In this document: piece after piece, positions 44,373 through 53,250 of the stretch
How positions within the stretch are numbered: the stretch's first letter is position 1
How the letters are laid out: each line of letters opens with the position of its first letter
Source of the DNA: Acidobacteriota bacterium
GTDB taxonomy: Bacteria > Acidobacteriota > Polarisedimenticolia > Polarisedimenticolales > Polarisedimenticolaceae
Direction of reading: 5' to 3'
NCBI GenBank assembly: GCA_029861955.1
Contig: JAOTYK010000008.1
Span: 1 to 64,000 of the forward strand
DNA length: 64,000 nt
Notes under the pieces: generated by a model
Database searches by the model: none
What the model was told of the DNA's origin: nothing
What the model saw: the letters and a program-made list of their open reading frames with translations, nothing else
Translations under genes and position numbers: made by a program

Positions 44373-44980
44373 GATCCGCCTCCACGATCGTCGCGATCTT
44401 CGGAGTCCCCGAAGCCCTGGATCAGTTCCGGATAGTCGCGCTCGAGTCCGCGACGCAGGATGCGTCTCGCCTGCAACAGATGGTTCCGGACGGTGGACTC
44501 GGTGACATCCAGGATCCTGGCCACATCGCTGGTCGTCCGTCCCTCGATCTCGCGGAGGACGAACGCAGCCCTTTGTTTGGGTGCCAGCGTCGCTGCCAGC
44601 CGCCGGAATGCGGCCTGGAGCGAACCGAGATCCAGACGCTCGTCGGCGGTTCGCTTCTCCGGTGCCGGCAGGATCTCCGCCGCCTCGTCGGGCAGCGCGT
44701 GCATCATCCCCTTCGGTCCCTTGCTTCGTAGGCTGTCGATGGCGGCGTTCACGGTGATCCTGTACACCCAAGTGTCAAACGTCCTGGCGGGGTCGTAACG
44801 ATCCAGCCCCTGCCAGAGCTTGAGGAACACCCCCTGGGCAACGTCGAGAGCGTCCTCGAGGTTTCCGGTGATCTGATACGCCGTCCGCACCACCCGTTCG
44901 CGCTTGGCACGGACGAGCTGGTCGAAAGCGTCTCGATCACCGGCTGCCGCGGCCCTGATCCTCTCGGCTTCGTCACGCAT
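44369..44980 (-). CDS. ECF RNA polymerase sigma factor (secretion operon head)
   Basis: The 203-residue protein has region 2 (YQITGNLEDALDVAQGVFLK, FDTWVYRITVNAAIDSL) and region 4 (KQRAAFVLREIEGRTTSDVA, VTESTVRNHLLQARRIL). The ATG at 44980 has GGAG at 6 bases; the longer reading to 45076 lacks a ribosome site. It lies first in the 14-gene secretion operon, 124 bases downstream of lon. No recognisable promoter was seen in that gap, which holds a 7-base inverted repeat. Confidence 0.85.
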   Translation of the reverse strand: MRDEAERIRAAAAGDRDAFDQLVRAKRERVVRTAYQITGNLEDALDVAQGVFLKLWQGLDRYDPARTFDTWVYRITVNAAIDSLRSKGPKGMMHALPDEAAEILPAPEKRTADERLDLGSLQAAFRRLAATLAPKQRAAFVLREIEGRTTSDVARILDVTESTVRNHLLQARRILRRGLERDYPELIQGFGDSEDRDDRGGGS

Positions 44981-45104
44981 GCACGCTCCGAATCCGGGAG
45001 GTTCGTCCCGTGGCTGTCTCGGATGTGGTACGGCCCGACATCGTTCCCCGTCTAGGAGCCCATCGAAGACGGACAAAATAGCGCAGACGGCTCCTGGCCG
45101 GGAA

Positions 45105-47522
45105 CTAGTGGGTCGGCTGTGGCTCTCGCCCGCTGGCGGCCGGGACCCTGGCCGGGGCCGACGGCTTCCCGGCCGGCGTCAGGGCGACGGCCAAAACGTC
45201 GTCGATCTGGGACGCCAGGACGAACTCGATATCGCGACGGAGGGCCTTGGGCACCTCGTCCACCTGCTTTCCGCTGGCCTTGGGCAGGATGATCTTCTTG
45301 ATGCCGCTGCGACGGGCCGCCAGGACCTTCTCCTTGATGCCACCGACCGGTAGCACGTTCCCACGGAGCGTGATCTCGCCGGTCATCGCCACGTCGCTCC
45401 GCACCGGCCGCCCGGTGAAGACCGACAACATCGCCGTGGCGAGGGTGATGCCCGCCGACGGGCCATCCTTCGGGATCGCTCCCTGAGGCACGTGGATATG
45501 GATGTCCTTGCCGTCGAAGTAGTCGGCGGGGATATCGAATTCGGCCGCATGGGTTCGGGCGTAGGAAAGTGCCGCCTGAGCGGACTCCTTCATCACGTCA
45601 CCGAGCTGTCCCGTGAGAATCAGGTTGCCCTTGCCACTCATGATCGTCGCCTCGATGAACAGCACGTCGCCGCCGGACTCGGTCCAGGCCAGACCGGTGG
45701 CCACGCCGACCTGATCGCCCTGCATCGCCTCTTCACGGCTGACGATCGCAGGACCGAGATATGCCTCGAGGCTGGAAGCGATGACACGGACCTTCTTCTT
45801 GCGACCCTGGGCGACCTGATGGGCGACCTTGCGACAGACCGACCCGATGGTGCGCTCCAGGTTTCGCAGCCCCGCTTCGCGGGTGTACTCGCCGATCATC
45901 GTTCTTAGCGAGTTCTCCGAGAACTCGATGAGCTTCTCGCCCAGCCCGTTCTCGTGGATCTGTCGAGGCACCAGGTGGCGCTGACTGATCGTCAGCTTCT
46001 CTTCCTCGGTGTAGCCCGACAGACGGATCACCTCCATCCGATCGCGAAAGGCCGGCTGAATCGGATCCAGCAGATTGGCCGTCGCTATGAACAGCGTGTC
46101 GGACAGATCGTACGGCACGCCCAGGTAATGATCCCGGAACGTGTGGTTCTGTTCCGGGTCGAGAACCTCCAGCAACGCCGCCGACGGATCGCCACGGAAA
46201 TCGGAGCTGATCTTGTCGACCTCATCCAGCATGAAGACGGGGTTCTGCGATCCCGTGTGGTGGATCCCCTGAATCACCCGCCCGGGCATCGAACCGACGT
46301 AGGTGCGTCGATGCCCGCGGATCTCGGCCTCGTCCTTGACGCCACCGAGCGCCAGCCGGAAGAAGTTGCGACCCAGCGATCGCGCGATGGATCGACCGAG
46401 AGAGGTCTTTCCCACACCGGGAGGCCCGACGAAGCAGAGGATCGGGCCCTTGCTGTCGTTCTTCAGTTTTCGCACCGACAGGTACTCGAGGATCCGTTGC
46501 TTGATCTCGCCGAGGCCGTGATGATCCTCGTCGAGGATCCCGGCCGCGGTCTCGAGATCCAGGTTGTCTTCGGTGCACTTGCCCCACGGCAGGTCGGTCA
46601 TCCAGTCGAGATAGTTGCGGACCGTCGTCGCCTCGGTCGAGTCCGGATGCATCCGCTCCAACTTCTTCAACTGGCGACCGAACTCCTTTTCGGCCTCGTC
46701 GGAGAACTTCAAGTCCTTGGCTTTCTCGCGATACTGCTCGACCTCTTCGTGAAGCTCGTTCCCTTCGCCAAGTTCCATCATGATCGCTTTCATCTGATGG
46801 CGTAGGTAGTACTCGCGTTGAGAACGATCCATCTCGTCACGGGCCAGCGAGTCGATCTCTCGTTGCATCGAGAGCAGATCCATCTCGCGCTTGAGGAAGT
46901 CATGGATCCGAGTGAGACGGGCGCCGGGCTCCAGGGTCTCCAACACCTCCTGAGCTTCCTCGACCTTGAGATCGAGGTTAGAGGCGGCCAGATCCGCGAG
47001 ACGTCCGGGCTCTTCGAGGTTGCCCGCGATCACCATCACCTCGGACGGGAGATTCTTGCCGAGACTGGAGGCGCGCTCCAGGAGTCGCTTCACACTACGC
47101 ATTCGGGCCTCTTGCTCGATGGCGTCGTCCGCGCACTCCGGTTCGCTCACCCGCTCGATCCGTGCCTGTAGATAGGGCACCGTCGAGACGACCTCGGTAA
47201 TCCGGGCCCGACAGACACCCTGCACGAGCACACGAATGCGGCCATCGGGAAGCTTGAGCATTCGCATGATGACCGCGACCGTACCCATGCGGAAGATGTC
47301 GTCGCCTGCCGGCTCCTCGACATCCTTGTCCCGCTGTGCGGTCAGCAGGATCATGCGGTTCTCCGCCAACGCGCTATCCACGGCAGAGATCGAGATCTCT
47401 CGAGCTACGGACAGCGGGGCGATGATGAACGGGTAGACCACCACGTCCCGCAGCGGGAGAACCGGAAGTTCGTCGGGAACGTTGACCGCTTCGTCGCGGA
47501 CGTTTGCATCGTCGGAGGTCAT
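45105..47522 (-). CDS. lon: ATP-dependent protease Lon
   Basis: The 805-residue protein has the LON N-domain (about 20-210), the AAA+ module with GPPGVGKTSLGR and MLDEVDKI, and the protease domain with the catalytic Ser in KDGPSAGITLA and the Lys in GGIKEKVLAARR. It degrades misfolded and regulatory proteins. It overlaps the hsp20 gene by 4 bases. Confidence 0.95.
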   Translation of the reverse strand: MTSDDANVRDEAVNVPDELPVLPLRDVVVYPFIIAPLSVAREISISAVDSALAENRMILLTAQRDKDVEEPAGDDIFRMGTVAVIMRMLKLPDGRIRVLVQGVCRARITEVVSTVPYLQARIERVSEPECADDAIEQEARMRSVKRLLERASSLGKNLPSEVMVIAGNLEEPGRLADLAASNLDLKVEEAQEVLETLEPGARLTRIHDFLKREMDLLSMQREIDSLARDEMDRSQREYYLRHQMKAIMMELGEGNELHEEVEQYREKAKDLKFSDEAEKEFGRQLKKLERMHPDSTEATTVRNYLDWMTDLPWGKCTEDNLDLETAAGILDEDHHGLGEIKQRILEYLSVRKLKNDSKGPILCFVGPPGVGKTSLGRSIARSLGRNFFRLALGGVKDEAEIRGHRRTYVGSMPGRVIQGIHHTGSQNPVFMLDEVDKISSDFRGDPSAALLEVLDPEQNHTFRDHYLGVPYDLSDTLFIATANLLDPIQPAFRDRMEVIRLSGYTEEEKLTISQRHLVPRQIHENGLGEKLIEFSENSLRTMIGEYTREAGLRNLERTIGSVCRKVAHQVAQGRKKKVRVIASSLEAYLGPAIVSREEAMQGDQVGVATGLAWTESGGDVLFIEATIMSGKGNLILTGQLGDVMKESAQAALSYARTHAAEFDIPADYFDGKDIHIHVPQGAIPKDGPSAGITLATAMLSVFTGRPVRSDVAMTGEITLRGNVLPVGGIKEKVLAARRSGIKKIILPKASGKQVDEVPKALRRDIEFVLASQIDDVLAVALTPAGKPSAPARVPAASGREPQPTH

Positions 47523-47959
47523 CGTGTGCTTACCTCGATCGGCACTTCTTCGCCGCGTCGATTGGGAACCTTCGGAAAACGAACCGTCAGGAGACCGTCC
47601 ACGAGTGTCGCCGCAGCTTGCCGGGTGTTCACCGGAACGCCGAGATGGATCACCCGGCGAAACGGACCGAAGTCTCGCTCGCCTTCGAGTTGCGTCTGCT
47701 CCGGGTGGGTCTCGGTCCGCTGCTTTTCACCGCGGATGATGATGTCGCCTCCGTGGACCGAGAGCGACAGAGCGGCCGGCTCGACGCCGGGCAACTCGAC
47801 ACGCAAGACCAGCGTCTCCTCGGTCTCGAGGATGTCGATATTGGGCATCCAACTCGCACCGGCCTCGTCACCGCCGAGGCTCGATAGATTCTCGAACAGT
47901 CGATTGATCTCGCTCTGGATACGAGCCACTTCCATCAGTGGCCCCAGCGTGTTGGTCAT
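47519..47959 (-). CDS. Hsp20/alpha-crystallin small heat shock protein
   Basis: The 146-residue protein has an alpha-crystallin domain (about 40-130) with LVLRVELPGVEPAALSLSVH and TLVDGLLTVRFPKV, the latter carrying the GxLxVxxPK end. It holds unfolding proteins for refolding or proteolysis. Its stop overlaps the Lon start by 4 bases, which links holdase and protease. Confidence 0.9.
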   Translation of the reverse strand: MTNTLGPLMEVARIQSEINRLFENLSSLGGDEAGASWMPNIDILETEETLVLRVELPGVEPAALSLSVHGGDIIIRGEKQRTETHPEQTQLEGERDFGPFRRVIHLGVPVNTRQAAATLVDGLLTVRFPKVPNRRGEEVPIEVSTR

Positions 47960-47996
47960 CGGATTCGTCGCTCCATTCGTGAGATTGAGGGGAAGA

Positions 47997-48455
47997 TCAT
48001 TTTCTTGTTTCCAGTAATCCGCGTAGCTCGATCATGAACTCGTTCACATCTTCGAACTGCCGGTACACCGACGCGAAGCGCACGTACGCGACCTTGTCGA
48101 GTTCGGCGAGGCGTCGCATGACCCGCTCACCAATGATCTGAGTCGCCAGCTCTCTGTCGGTGGACTCATGAACCATCTGCTCGACCTCGTCGACCAGATC
48201 GTCCAGGGCCTTCGCCGACACCGGTCGTTTCTCACACGCACGATGGAGACCGGCGGTCAACTTGCCGCGATCGAACGCTTCACGACGCCCGTCCTTCTTC
48301 ACGACGAGGTACGGAATCTCCTCGATCCGTTCGTAGGACGTAAAGCGACGCCCACACTCGAGACACTCGCGACGACGTCGGATCGCATCACCGGTTCCGC
48401 TCTCGCGGGAATCGACGACCTTGTCCTTGATGTGTGCACAGAAAGGGCACTTCAT
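47997..48455 (-). CDS. nrdR: transcriptional repressor NrdR
   Basis: NrdR represses ribonucleotide reductase genes by binding NrdR boxes. The 152-residue protein has the zinc ribbon CPFC...CLEC and an ATP-cone ([20 protein letters not shown]). It follows the flippase gene after 12 bases and precedes hsp20 by 37. No NrdR-box pair was noticed near it. Confidence 0.94.
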   Translation of the reverse strand: MKCPFCAHIKDKVVDSRESGTGDAIRRRRECLECGRRFTSYERIEEIPYLVVKKDGRREAFDRGKLTAGLHRACEKRPVSAKALDDLVDEVEQMVHESTDRELATQIIGERVMRRLAELDKVAYVRFASVYRQFEDVNEFMIELRGLLETRK

Positions 48456-48467
48456 GACGGACTTCTC

Positions 48468-49436
48468 CTACCCGGCCCGAGCGGCAGTCGGACGACTCCG
48501 GGCTGCGGCTAGCATGTCACGCCAGGAGATCTTCTCGGTCCACAAAAACAGCAGGCCGAGCAATAACACGGGAAGCGTCGACGCGAGATGGGTCAGCAAC
48601 CCGGCGCCCAACGCCAGCAACTCCGTCACGCCGAATAGCATCACACCGGTCTTCAGAGCCAGGTGATACGAACCGGCCCCGCCCGGTGTCGGTACGGCGA
48701 TCCCCAGGACCAACAATGGCATGATCAACCAGACACCGGCGAGCGGAATCTCCACGCCGGAGGCGCGGATGCACAGATAGGTGCTGAGCCCGATCGCGAC
48801 CCAGGCCAGGACACTATGCACAGCGACCCAGAACAGCACACGAGGTCGCACGAGAGGCTTCACGCCTTCGGCCAAGGACAGCACGGTGTGGATGACCCAG
48901 CGGATCGGTCCACGGGCTTCCGCGGATCGACGTCGGACGGTGTCGGCGCTGCGTGAGACCAGGACCATCACGATGAGGGCCGCGATGCTGACGGTTGCGA
49001 TGAGGCCTGCCCCACCACGGATCAATGCGGCGTGTTCGCCGACCGCGCCCTCGAGGGGAACCAACAGGCTGGCGACACCGAAGAGCGCCGCCACCGTCAC
49101 CGCATCCAGCAGCCGGTCCCCGACCACCGAACCCAGCGCCGGCCCCAACGAGACGTCGGTCCGGCTGGAGAGCAGCATCGGTCGGACGATCTCTCCCAAT
49201 CGACCGGGCAAGATCCAGCTGGTCATGTACCCCACCACCACCGCCACGAAAAGCGGACGAAAGGGAATCTGACGGCCACCATCATCTAGTAGGTAACGCC
49301 ACCTCAGGACCCGGAACGGGATATGGGCGATATTCATCAGGGCCCCAAGCAGAAGTAGGCTCAGCGACGCGCGGCGGATCTGCTCGCCGACCCCATTCAG
49401 GTCCTGGCCGCGAAAAACCCACCAGAGTAGGACCAT
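48468..49436 (-). CDS. flippase-like membrane protein (LPG synthase TM family)
   Basis: The 322-residue protein has eight or more hydrophobic helices and the family-like segments RWRYLLDDGGRQIPFRPLFV, GRLGEIVRPMLL and PTPGGAGSYHLALK, typical of the AglD/MprF-type flippase-like domain that moves lipid-linked molecules. ATG 49436 starts in the middle of the first helix: upstream codons in frame read FKLVGGLGLAMVLLWW. GGAGGAGG sits 6 bases before an in-frame ATC at 49481, and no ATG, GTG or TTG lies in between. The true start may be non-standard. Confidence 0.78.
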   Translation of the reverse strand: MVLLWWVFRGQDLNGVGEQIRRASLSLLLLGALMNIAHIPFRVLRWRYLLDDGGRQIPFRPLFVAVVVGYMTSWILPGRLGEIVRPMLLSSRTDVSLGPALGSVVGDRLLDAVTVAALFGVASLLVPLEGAVGEHAALIRGGAGLIATVSIAALIVMVLVSRSADTVRRRSAEARGPIRWVIHTVLSLAEGVKPLVRPRVLFWVAVHSVLAWVAIGLSTYLCIRASGVEIPLAGVWLIMPLLVLGIAVPTPGGAGSYHLALKTGVMLFGVTELLALGAGLLTHLASTLPVLLLGLLFLWTEKISWRDMLAAARSRPTAARAG

Positions 49437-49520
49437 TGCGAGGCCCAGACCCCCTACAAGCTTGAACCCGTCGCGTACGATGTCCGGCCTCCTCCGCCCA
49501 CCAGAGGGTCACGGAGGGCG

Positions 49521-49549
49521 AATCTATTTCATCCCCACGGCAAGGTCAA
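49521..49549 (-). promoter_or_regulatory. sigma70-type promoter of flippase-nrdR-hsp20-lon
   Basis: On the minus strand, -35 TTGACC (49544-49549) and -10 TAGATT (49521-49526) are 17 bases apart. The RNA would begin near 49514, about 20 bases before GGAGGAGG (49488-49495). Confidence 0.65.
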
Positions 49550-49622
49550 CCAATCCGGCAAAACATTGTGGGATTTTAACGAAAGATGGCTCGGCTTACC
49601 CAAAACCTTCCCGGATCCTCTG

Positions 49623-51299
49623 TCAGACCTGTCTCTCAATGCCCGGTCGGACCCGAATCGTCTCGGACCGTTTGACCAGGACCGCCCCCGGGGCGCCACC
49701 GCGGGGCTTGCGAACCCACTTTCGCCGCGTCCACTGCACATCCACCCAGGCCTGATTTCGGGCATCGCTGAAATAGGCCGCCGCCGCCGCCGCATCTTCC
49801 AGGGTCTCTTCCCGCGGACGCTTTCGCCGTTGCTCGTTGCGGACGATGACATGGGCCCCGGTGACCCCCAGAGCGTGGAACCAGAAGTCCTCGGGCCCTG
49901 CCAGACGGAAAGTGACGTGCTGGTTCTCCTTGGCGTTGCGACCGATCAGGATGGTCTCCCCCGCCCGACTGGTCAACATCCGCACGCCTTCGATCCGTGG
50001 TCGACGGATCTGGGCCGACAGACGTTCCGCCCGCGTGTCGGTACGCAGCCCCACCGGCACCCCCGCCGCCCGCAGCCCCGCCTCCAACCGGTCGGGATCC
50101 AGCGAGTCGTGACCCTGGATCTGCAAGAGCGAGTCGCGAGTCGCCTGTAACCGTCGAAGCCGCTCCTGCACCTCCTGGCGTCCGCGTTCGGCCCGGCGTC
50201 CCCGTCCGTAGAGCTCGTCGATGGTCTCCGCCGGTCCGGCGCCTCCTCGATGGGGGATCACCAGTCGCGAAGCCGGATCCTGCGGGTCCGGTACCGTCCA
50301 ACGATCGCCCTCTCGCAGAAGCTGGGTCAGCCCCGCGGCGAGGGCCTCGGCCTGACGACGATGAACGCCGGGATCTCCCAGACGGTCCAGGTCCGATTGC
50401 ACGCGATCCATCGCCTTGCGCAGACGGTCCAGCTCGCGATCGAGGATGACCATCAGCCCCTCCCGACGCCGCTGCTCCATCTGGTCCCACTCGCGTTCCA
50501 TGTAGTAGCGGCCGGCGGTGCTCGCCGCGTTCCTCTCCGTGGTGACGTCGGCGTCGTCTCGTGGGGGCCACGGTAGGAGATGGGTGCTGCCGTCGTCGTC
50601 GATGCGGATCACCGGATCGACCTGCCCATCCTCGACGGCCTGAACGTTTCGCCGGATGCAACGGCCGACATCGACGCCGCGGCTCTCGGCCGCCACGAGC
50701 GACGCCCCTTCGCTACCGATGCCGAACACGCGACGTCGGATGGACTCGAAGAGGACGTCTCCCGTAGACGTTCCCTGCTGCACGGCGAGATCGAGGGTCG
50801 CCGGGTCGGCCGACGAGGGATCCACGAGTCCGGACGGGAGCGACGGCGGCTGCCAGACGGCGCCGGGTTCACACGACGCGGCGCGACGCCGGGGAGAACG
50901 CAACGCCTGGACGACGCGATCGTCTTCATCGACGAGGATGAGGTTGGCGCCGTGGGGCGAGAGCTCGATCAACAGGCACGCGCCGCTCTCAAAACGAAGA
51001 CGGACCCAGCGATCGAAGGTCGGCTTCTCGACGGCGGCGAGGACGATCCCCATGAGCCGTTTTCGCAGGCCATCGAGGAACGGGGTTCGGACCCGTGGAG
51101 GGGACGCCGCCAGACGGATCGGTTGCACGATCCACGGCATCTCCGGTTGCATCGAGATCAGTAGGGATCGGGGTCGGTCCGGTCCCTCGAAACGGGCCCG
51201 AAACCAGAACGGCCCCTCCTGGCGAATATCGGCCAGGACGGTCCGCGTGAGACTGGCGTGGAGGACGGCGACCGTCCGGATCAGGACGAGGTTGTCCAT
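49623..51299 (-). CDS. rqcH: Rqc2/RqcH-type NFACT protein
   Basis: The 558-residue protein has the NFACT-N domain, where Asp96-Arg97 in FDRWVRLRF matches the DR pair needed by Bacillus RqcH for adding alanine tails. It also has coiled-coil helices (about 270-330) and the NFACT-R domain (GRNAKENQHVTFRLAGPEDF, WFHALGVTGAHVIVRN). RqcH rescues split 50S subunits by C-terminal alanylation in ribosome quality control. It follows carD after 27 bases. Confidence 0.88.
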   Translation of the reverse strand: MDNLVLIRTVAVLHASLTRTVLADIRQEGPFWFRARFEGPDRPRSLLISMQPEMPWIVQPIRLAASPPRVRTPFLDGLRKRLMGIVLAAVEKPTFDRWVRLRFESGACLLIELSPHGANLILVDEDDRVVQALRSPRRRAASCEPGAVWQPPSLPSGLVDPSSADPATLDLAVQQGTSTGDVLFESIRRRVFGIGSEGASLVAAESRGVDVGRCIRRNVQAVEDGQVDPVIRIDDDGSTHLLPWPPRDDADVTTERNAASTAGRYYMEREWDQMEQRRREGLMVILDRELDRLRKAMDRVQSDLDRLGDPGVHRRQAEALAAGLTQLLREGDRWTVPDPQDPASRLVIPHRGGAGPAETIDELYGRGRRAERGRQEVQERLRRLQATRDSLLQIQGHDSLDPDRLEAGLRAAGVPVGLRTDTRAERLSAQIRRPRIEGVRMLTSRAGETILIGRNAKENQHVTFRLAGPEDFWFHALGVTGAHVIVRNEQRRKRPREETLEDAAAAAAYFSDARNQAWVDVQWTRRKWVRKPRGGAPGAVLVKRSETIRVRPGIERQV

Positions 51300-51326
51300 C
51301 CCCTCAGACCTTCCCTACGGGGTCGG

Positions 51327-51842
51327 CTAGTGCTCGATCTTGGGCTGGTTGAGCTTCATCGCCTCGGCGAGGGCGTCGTCGATATTCTGCTCGACCGTCT
51401 CGGAGTCCTTGCCGCCGGCTTCCGCCAGCTCCGAGACCAGCAGGAATCGGGCGCGATCCAACATCTTCCGCTCTCTGTAGGACAGCGGCTTGACCTCGTT
51501 GAGCATGGTCAGGCTCTTCAGAACCTCTGCCACGGCCTTGATGTCGCCGGTGCGCATCTTGTCGGAGTTGGCTTGAAATCGGCCTTTCCAGTCATCGTAG
51601 GTGGTGACTTCGCCGTCTTTGAGGGTCTTGACGACCCGGGTCACTTCCCGTTTGGTGAGGACCTTTCGCAGGCCGACCGCCGCCGTGTTGTTGACCGGCA
51701 CCATGACGGTACTGTCGGTGGACAGGATCCGGAGACAGTAGAAGGAACCCTTCACATCTCCGATGGCCCGTTTAGCCACCTCTTCGATCACCCCGACACC
51801 ATGGTTCGGGTAGACAACCTTATCTCCGACTTTGAAGTCCAA
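51327..51842 (-). CDS. carD: CarD/CdnL-type transcription regulator
   Basis: The 171-residue protein has the RNA polymerase-interaction domain DFKVGDKVVYPNHGVGVIEE and a helical C-terminal part. CarD/CdnL binds the polymerase beta subunit and stabilises open complexes, notably at rRNA promoters. The TTG at 51842 is chosen because GGGAG lies 7 bases upstream and homologues start there; the longer readings add unrelated residues. Its promoter (51907-51935) gives a leader of about 58 bases. Confidence 0.93.
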   Translation of the reverse strand: MDFKVGDKVVYPNHGVGVIEEVAKRAIGDVKGSFYCLRILSTDSTVMVPVNNTAAVGLRKVLTKREVTRVVKTLKDGEVTTYDDWKGRFQANSDKMRTGDIKAVAEVLKSLTMLNEVKPLSYRERKMLDRARFLLVSELAEAGGKDSETVEQNIDDALAEAMKLNQPKIEH

Positions 51843-51906
51843 TGGAACTCTCCCAAGGGTGGATGGGCGCAACGGCGCTACCGGGGGACGCTGAAGTGGG
51901 TGCATT

Positions 51907-51935
51907 AAAGTACCGATAATTAGTCGATTTGTCAA
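51907..51935 (-). promoter_or_regulatory. sigma70 promoter of carD-rqcH
   Basis: On the minus strand, a perfect -35 TTGACA (51930-51935) and -10 TACTTT (51907-51912) are 17 bases apart, the strongest promoter I found in the window. Confidence 0.75.
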
Positions 51936-51973
51936 CAACTTAGCTCGCTCTTTCGCCTGGCTGGGCACTGCGC

Positions 51974-51979
51974 TAGAAT
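51974..51979 (+). promoter_or_regulatory. candidate tRNA-Leu promoter -10
   Basis: TAGAAT lies 12 bases before the tRNA 5' end. The -35 position (TTTCGC) is weak. The promoter lies back to back with that of carD. Confidence 0.45.
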
Positions 51980-51991
51980 CCGCCCACCTGT

Positions 51992-52077
51992 GCCGGAGTG
52001 GCGGAATGGCAGACGCAGGGGATTCAAAATCCCCCGCCCGAAAGGGTGTGTGGGTTCGACTCCCACCTCCGGTACCA
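51992..52077 (+). tRNA. tRNA-Leu (anticodon CAA)
   Basis: The 86-base class II tRNA has a 7-pair acceptor stem (GCCGGAG with CTCCGGT, one G-T pair), anticodon stem GGGGA/TCCCC around loop TTCAAAA with anticodon CAA at 52025-52027, a long variable arm, TTCGA in the T loop and an encoded CCA end. It reads the UUG leucine codon. Confidence 0.95.
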
Positions 52078-52094
52078 GTCGATCAGCAGTCGTT

Positions 52095-53069
52095 TCAGAG
52101 GTCGTTATTGAGAACCCGTTTCAGGGTCTCACGATCGATATTTCCCCCGGAAAGCACCAACCCGACCCGCTGCCCCGCCAGACGCTCGGTCAGTTGGCGG
52201 ACCGCGGCCAGACCGACCCCTGCGGCCCCCTCCGCCAGCTGGTGCGCCGCCGACAGATAGAGTCGAACGCCGCCCGCTGCCTGGGCCTCCGTCACCGTCA
52301 CGAAGTCGGTCAGCCCCGCAAGAAGAGCCGGAAAGGTCAGAGAATAGGGGGATCGGGTCGCCAGCCCGTCGGCGAAGGTGTCGGCCCGGGCGGTCTCTCG
52401 CTTCTCGCCGGCGTGCCAACTGTCATGGATCGCCGCCGCCTGGCGGGCCTGGGCCGCGTAGACGGCCACCGAGGGACGCAACGCCCGGAAGACCGTCATG
52501 GCCCCCACCGCCTGGGAGCCGCCTCCCACGGTCACCACCACGGCGTCCAGCTCCGGCTGCTGCTCGTACATCTCCAGGGAGAGGGTCCCGGCGCCGGCGA
52601 TGATCTCGGGATCGTTGGTGGAATGGGCCAGGACCGCGCCCTCTTGCCGGACCCAGTCCTTAGCGGCGACGAGGCTCTCGTCGTAATCGTGTCCGGCCTC
52701 GATCAGACGGGCCCCGAAAGCGACCATCGCCGCGTTCTTCTCGGGATTGTTGCCGTGGGGCACGAACACCGTCACCGGGACGTCGCAGATTCCCCCGGCC
52801 CAGGCCAGCCCCTGGCCGTGGTTCCCGCGGGTCGCAGCCACCACACCCCGTGGACGGTCGGCCTCGGGCAACGCGGTCATGAAAGACAGACCGTTGCGGG
52901 CCTTGAAGGAGTTGGTCGGGCAGTGGTTCTCGTGTTTCACGAAGAGCTGGATCTCGTGACCGATGGCGGATTCCAGGAGGGGGTAGCGGCGGAACGGGGT
53001 GGTTGGGATGTGGGAGGCCATGCGGGAACGGGACTGCTGGATCTGGGTCAGAGTGATGGGCCAGTCCAT
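52095..53069 (-). CDS. threonine dehydratase-like PLP enzyme
   Basis: The 324-residue fold-type II enzyme has the PLP lysine in TNSFKARNG, the RGNHGQGLAWAG loop and the phosphate-binding GGGSQAVG. By family it deaminates threonine or serine; serine racemase and related activities remain possible. The regulatory ACT domain of biosynthetic IlvA is absent, which points to a catabolic-type enzyme. It is convergent with the tRNA-Leu gene. Confidence 0.85.
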   Translation of the reverse strand: MDWPITLTQIQQSRSRMASHIPTTPFRRYPLLESAIGHEIQLFVKHENHCPTNSFKARNGLSFMTALPEADRPRGVVAATRGNHGQGLAWAGGICDVPVTVFVPHGNNPEKNAAMVAFGARLIEAGHDYDESLVAAKDWVRQEGAVLAHSTNDPEIIAGAGTLSLEMYEQQPELDAVVVTVGGGSQAVGAMTVFRALRPSVAVYAAQARQAAAIHDSWHAGEKRETARADTFADGLATRSPYSLTFPALLAGLTDFVTVTEAQAAGGVRLYLSAAHQLAEGAAGVGLAAVRQLTERLAGQRVGLVLSGGNIDRETLKRVLNNDL

Positions 53070-53169
53070 GTGCGCTCCCCGGGGTGGCTCGTAGGGTTCG
53101 GAGGATGCCTCTACTCTACAGGCCGGTCCCCTCTTTATGGGGAACCCTATTCTCCAAGCCCCCCTGGAC

Positions 53170-53199
53170 TTGACGACCCGTAGGGTGTTTCCCTAGCTT
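53170..53199 (+). promoter_or_regulatory. candidate pepF promoter
   Basis: TTGACG (53170-53175) and TAGCTT (53194-53199) are 18 bases apart, upstream of pepF. The -35 is good; the -10 is weak. The 181-base gap to the divergent gene also holds a bulged hairpin at 53125-53146 without a T run. Confidence 0.4.
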
Positions 53200-53250
53200 G
53201 TGACTGGACACGTCGGACCTTCAAACTCACCGACGAGGAGCCCCGCATCG

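Noticed and set aside
45054-45095. Inverted repeat AGGAGCC/GGCTCCT between lon and the sigma gene
   Set aside because: Arms of 7 bases with a 28-base centre and no T run; not a convincing terminator or operator.
44981-45104. GGAAC followed by CGTA upstream of the second ECF sigma
   Set aside because: The spacing (about 10 bases) does not fit the 16-17 of ECF promoters.
53125-53146. Bulged hairpin GGTCCCC/GGGGAACC upstream of pepF
   Set aside because: No T run on either strand, short, and between divergent genes where no terminator is needed.
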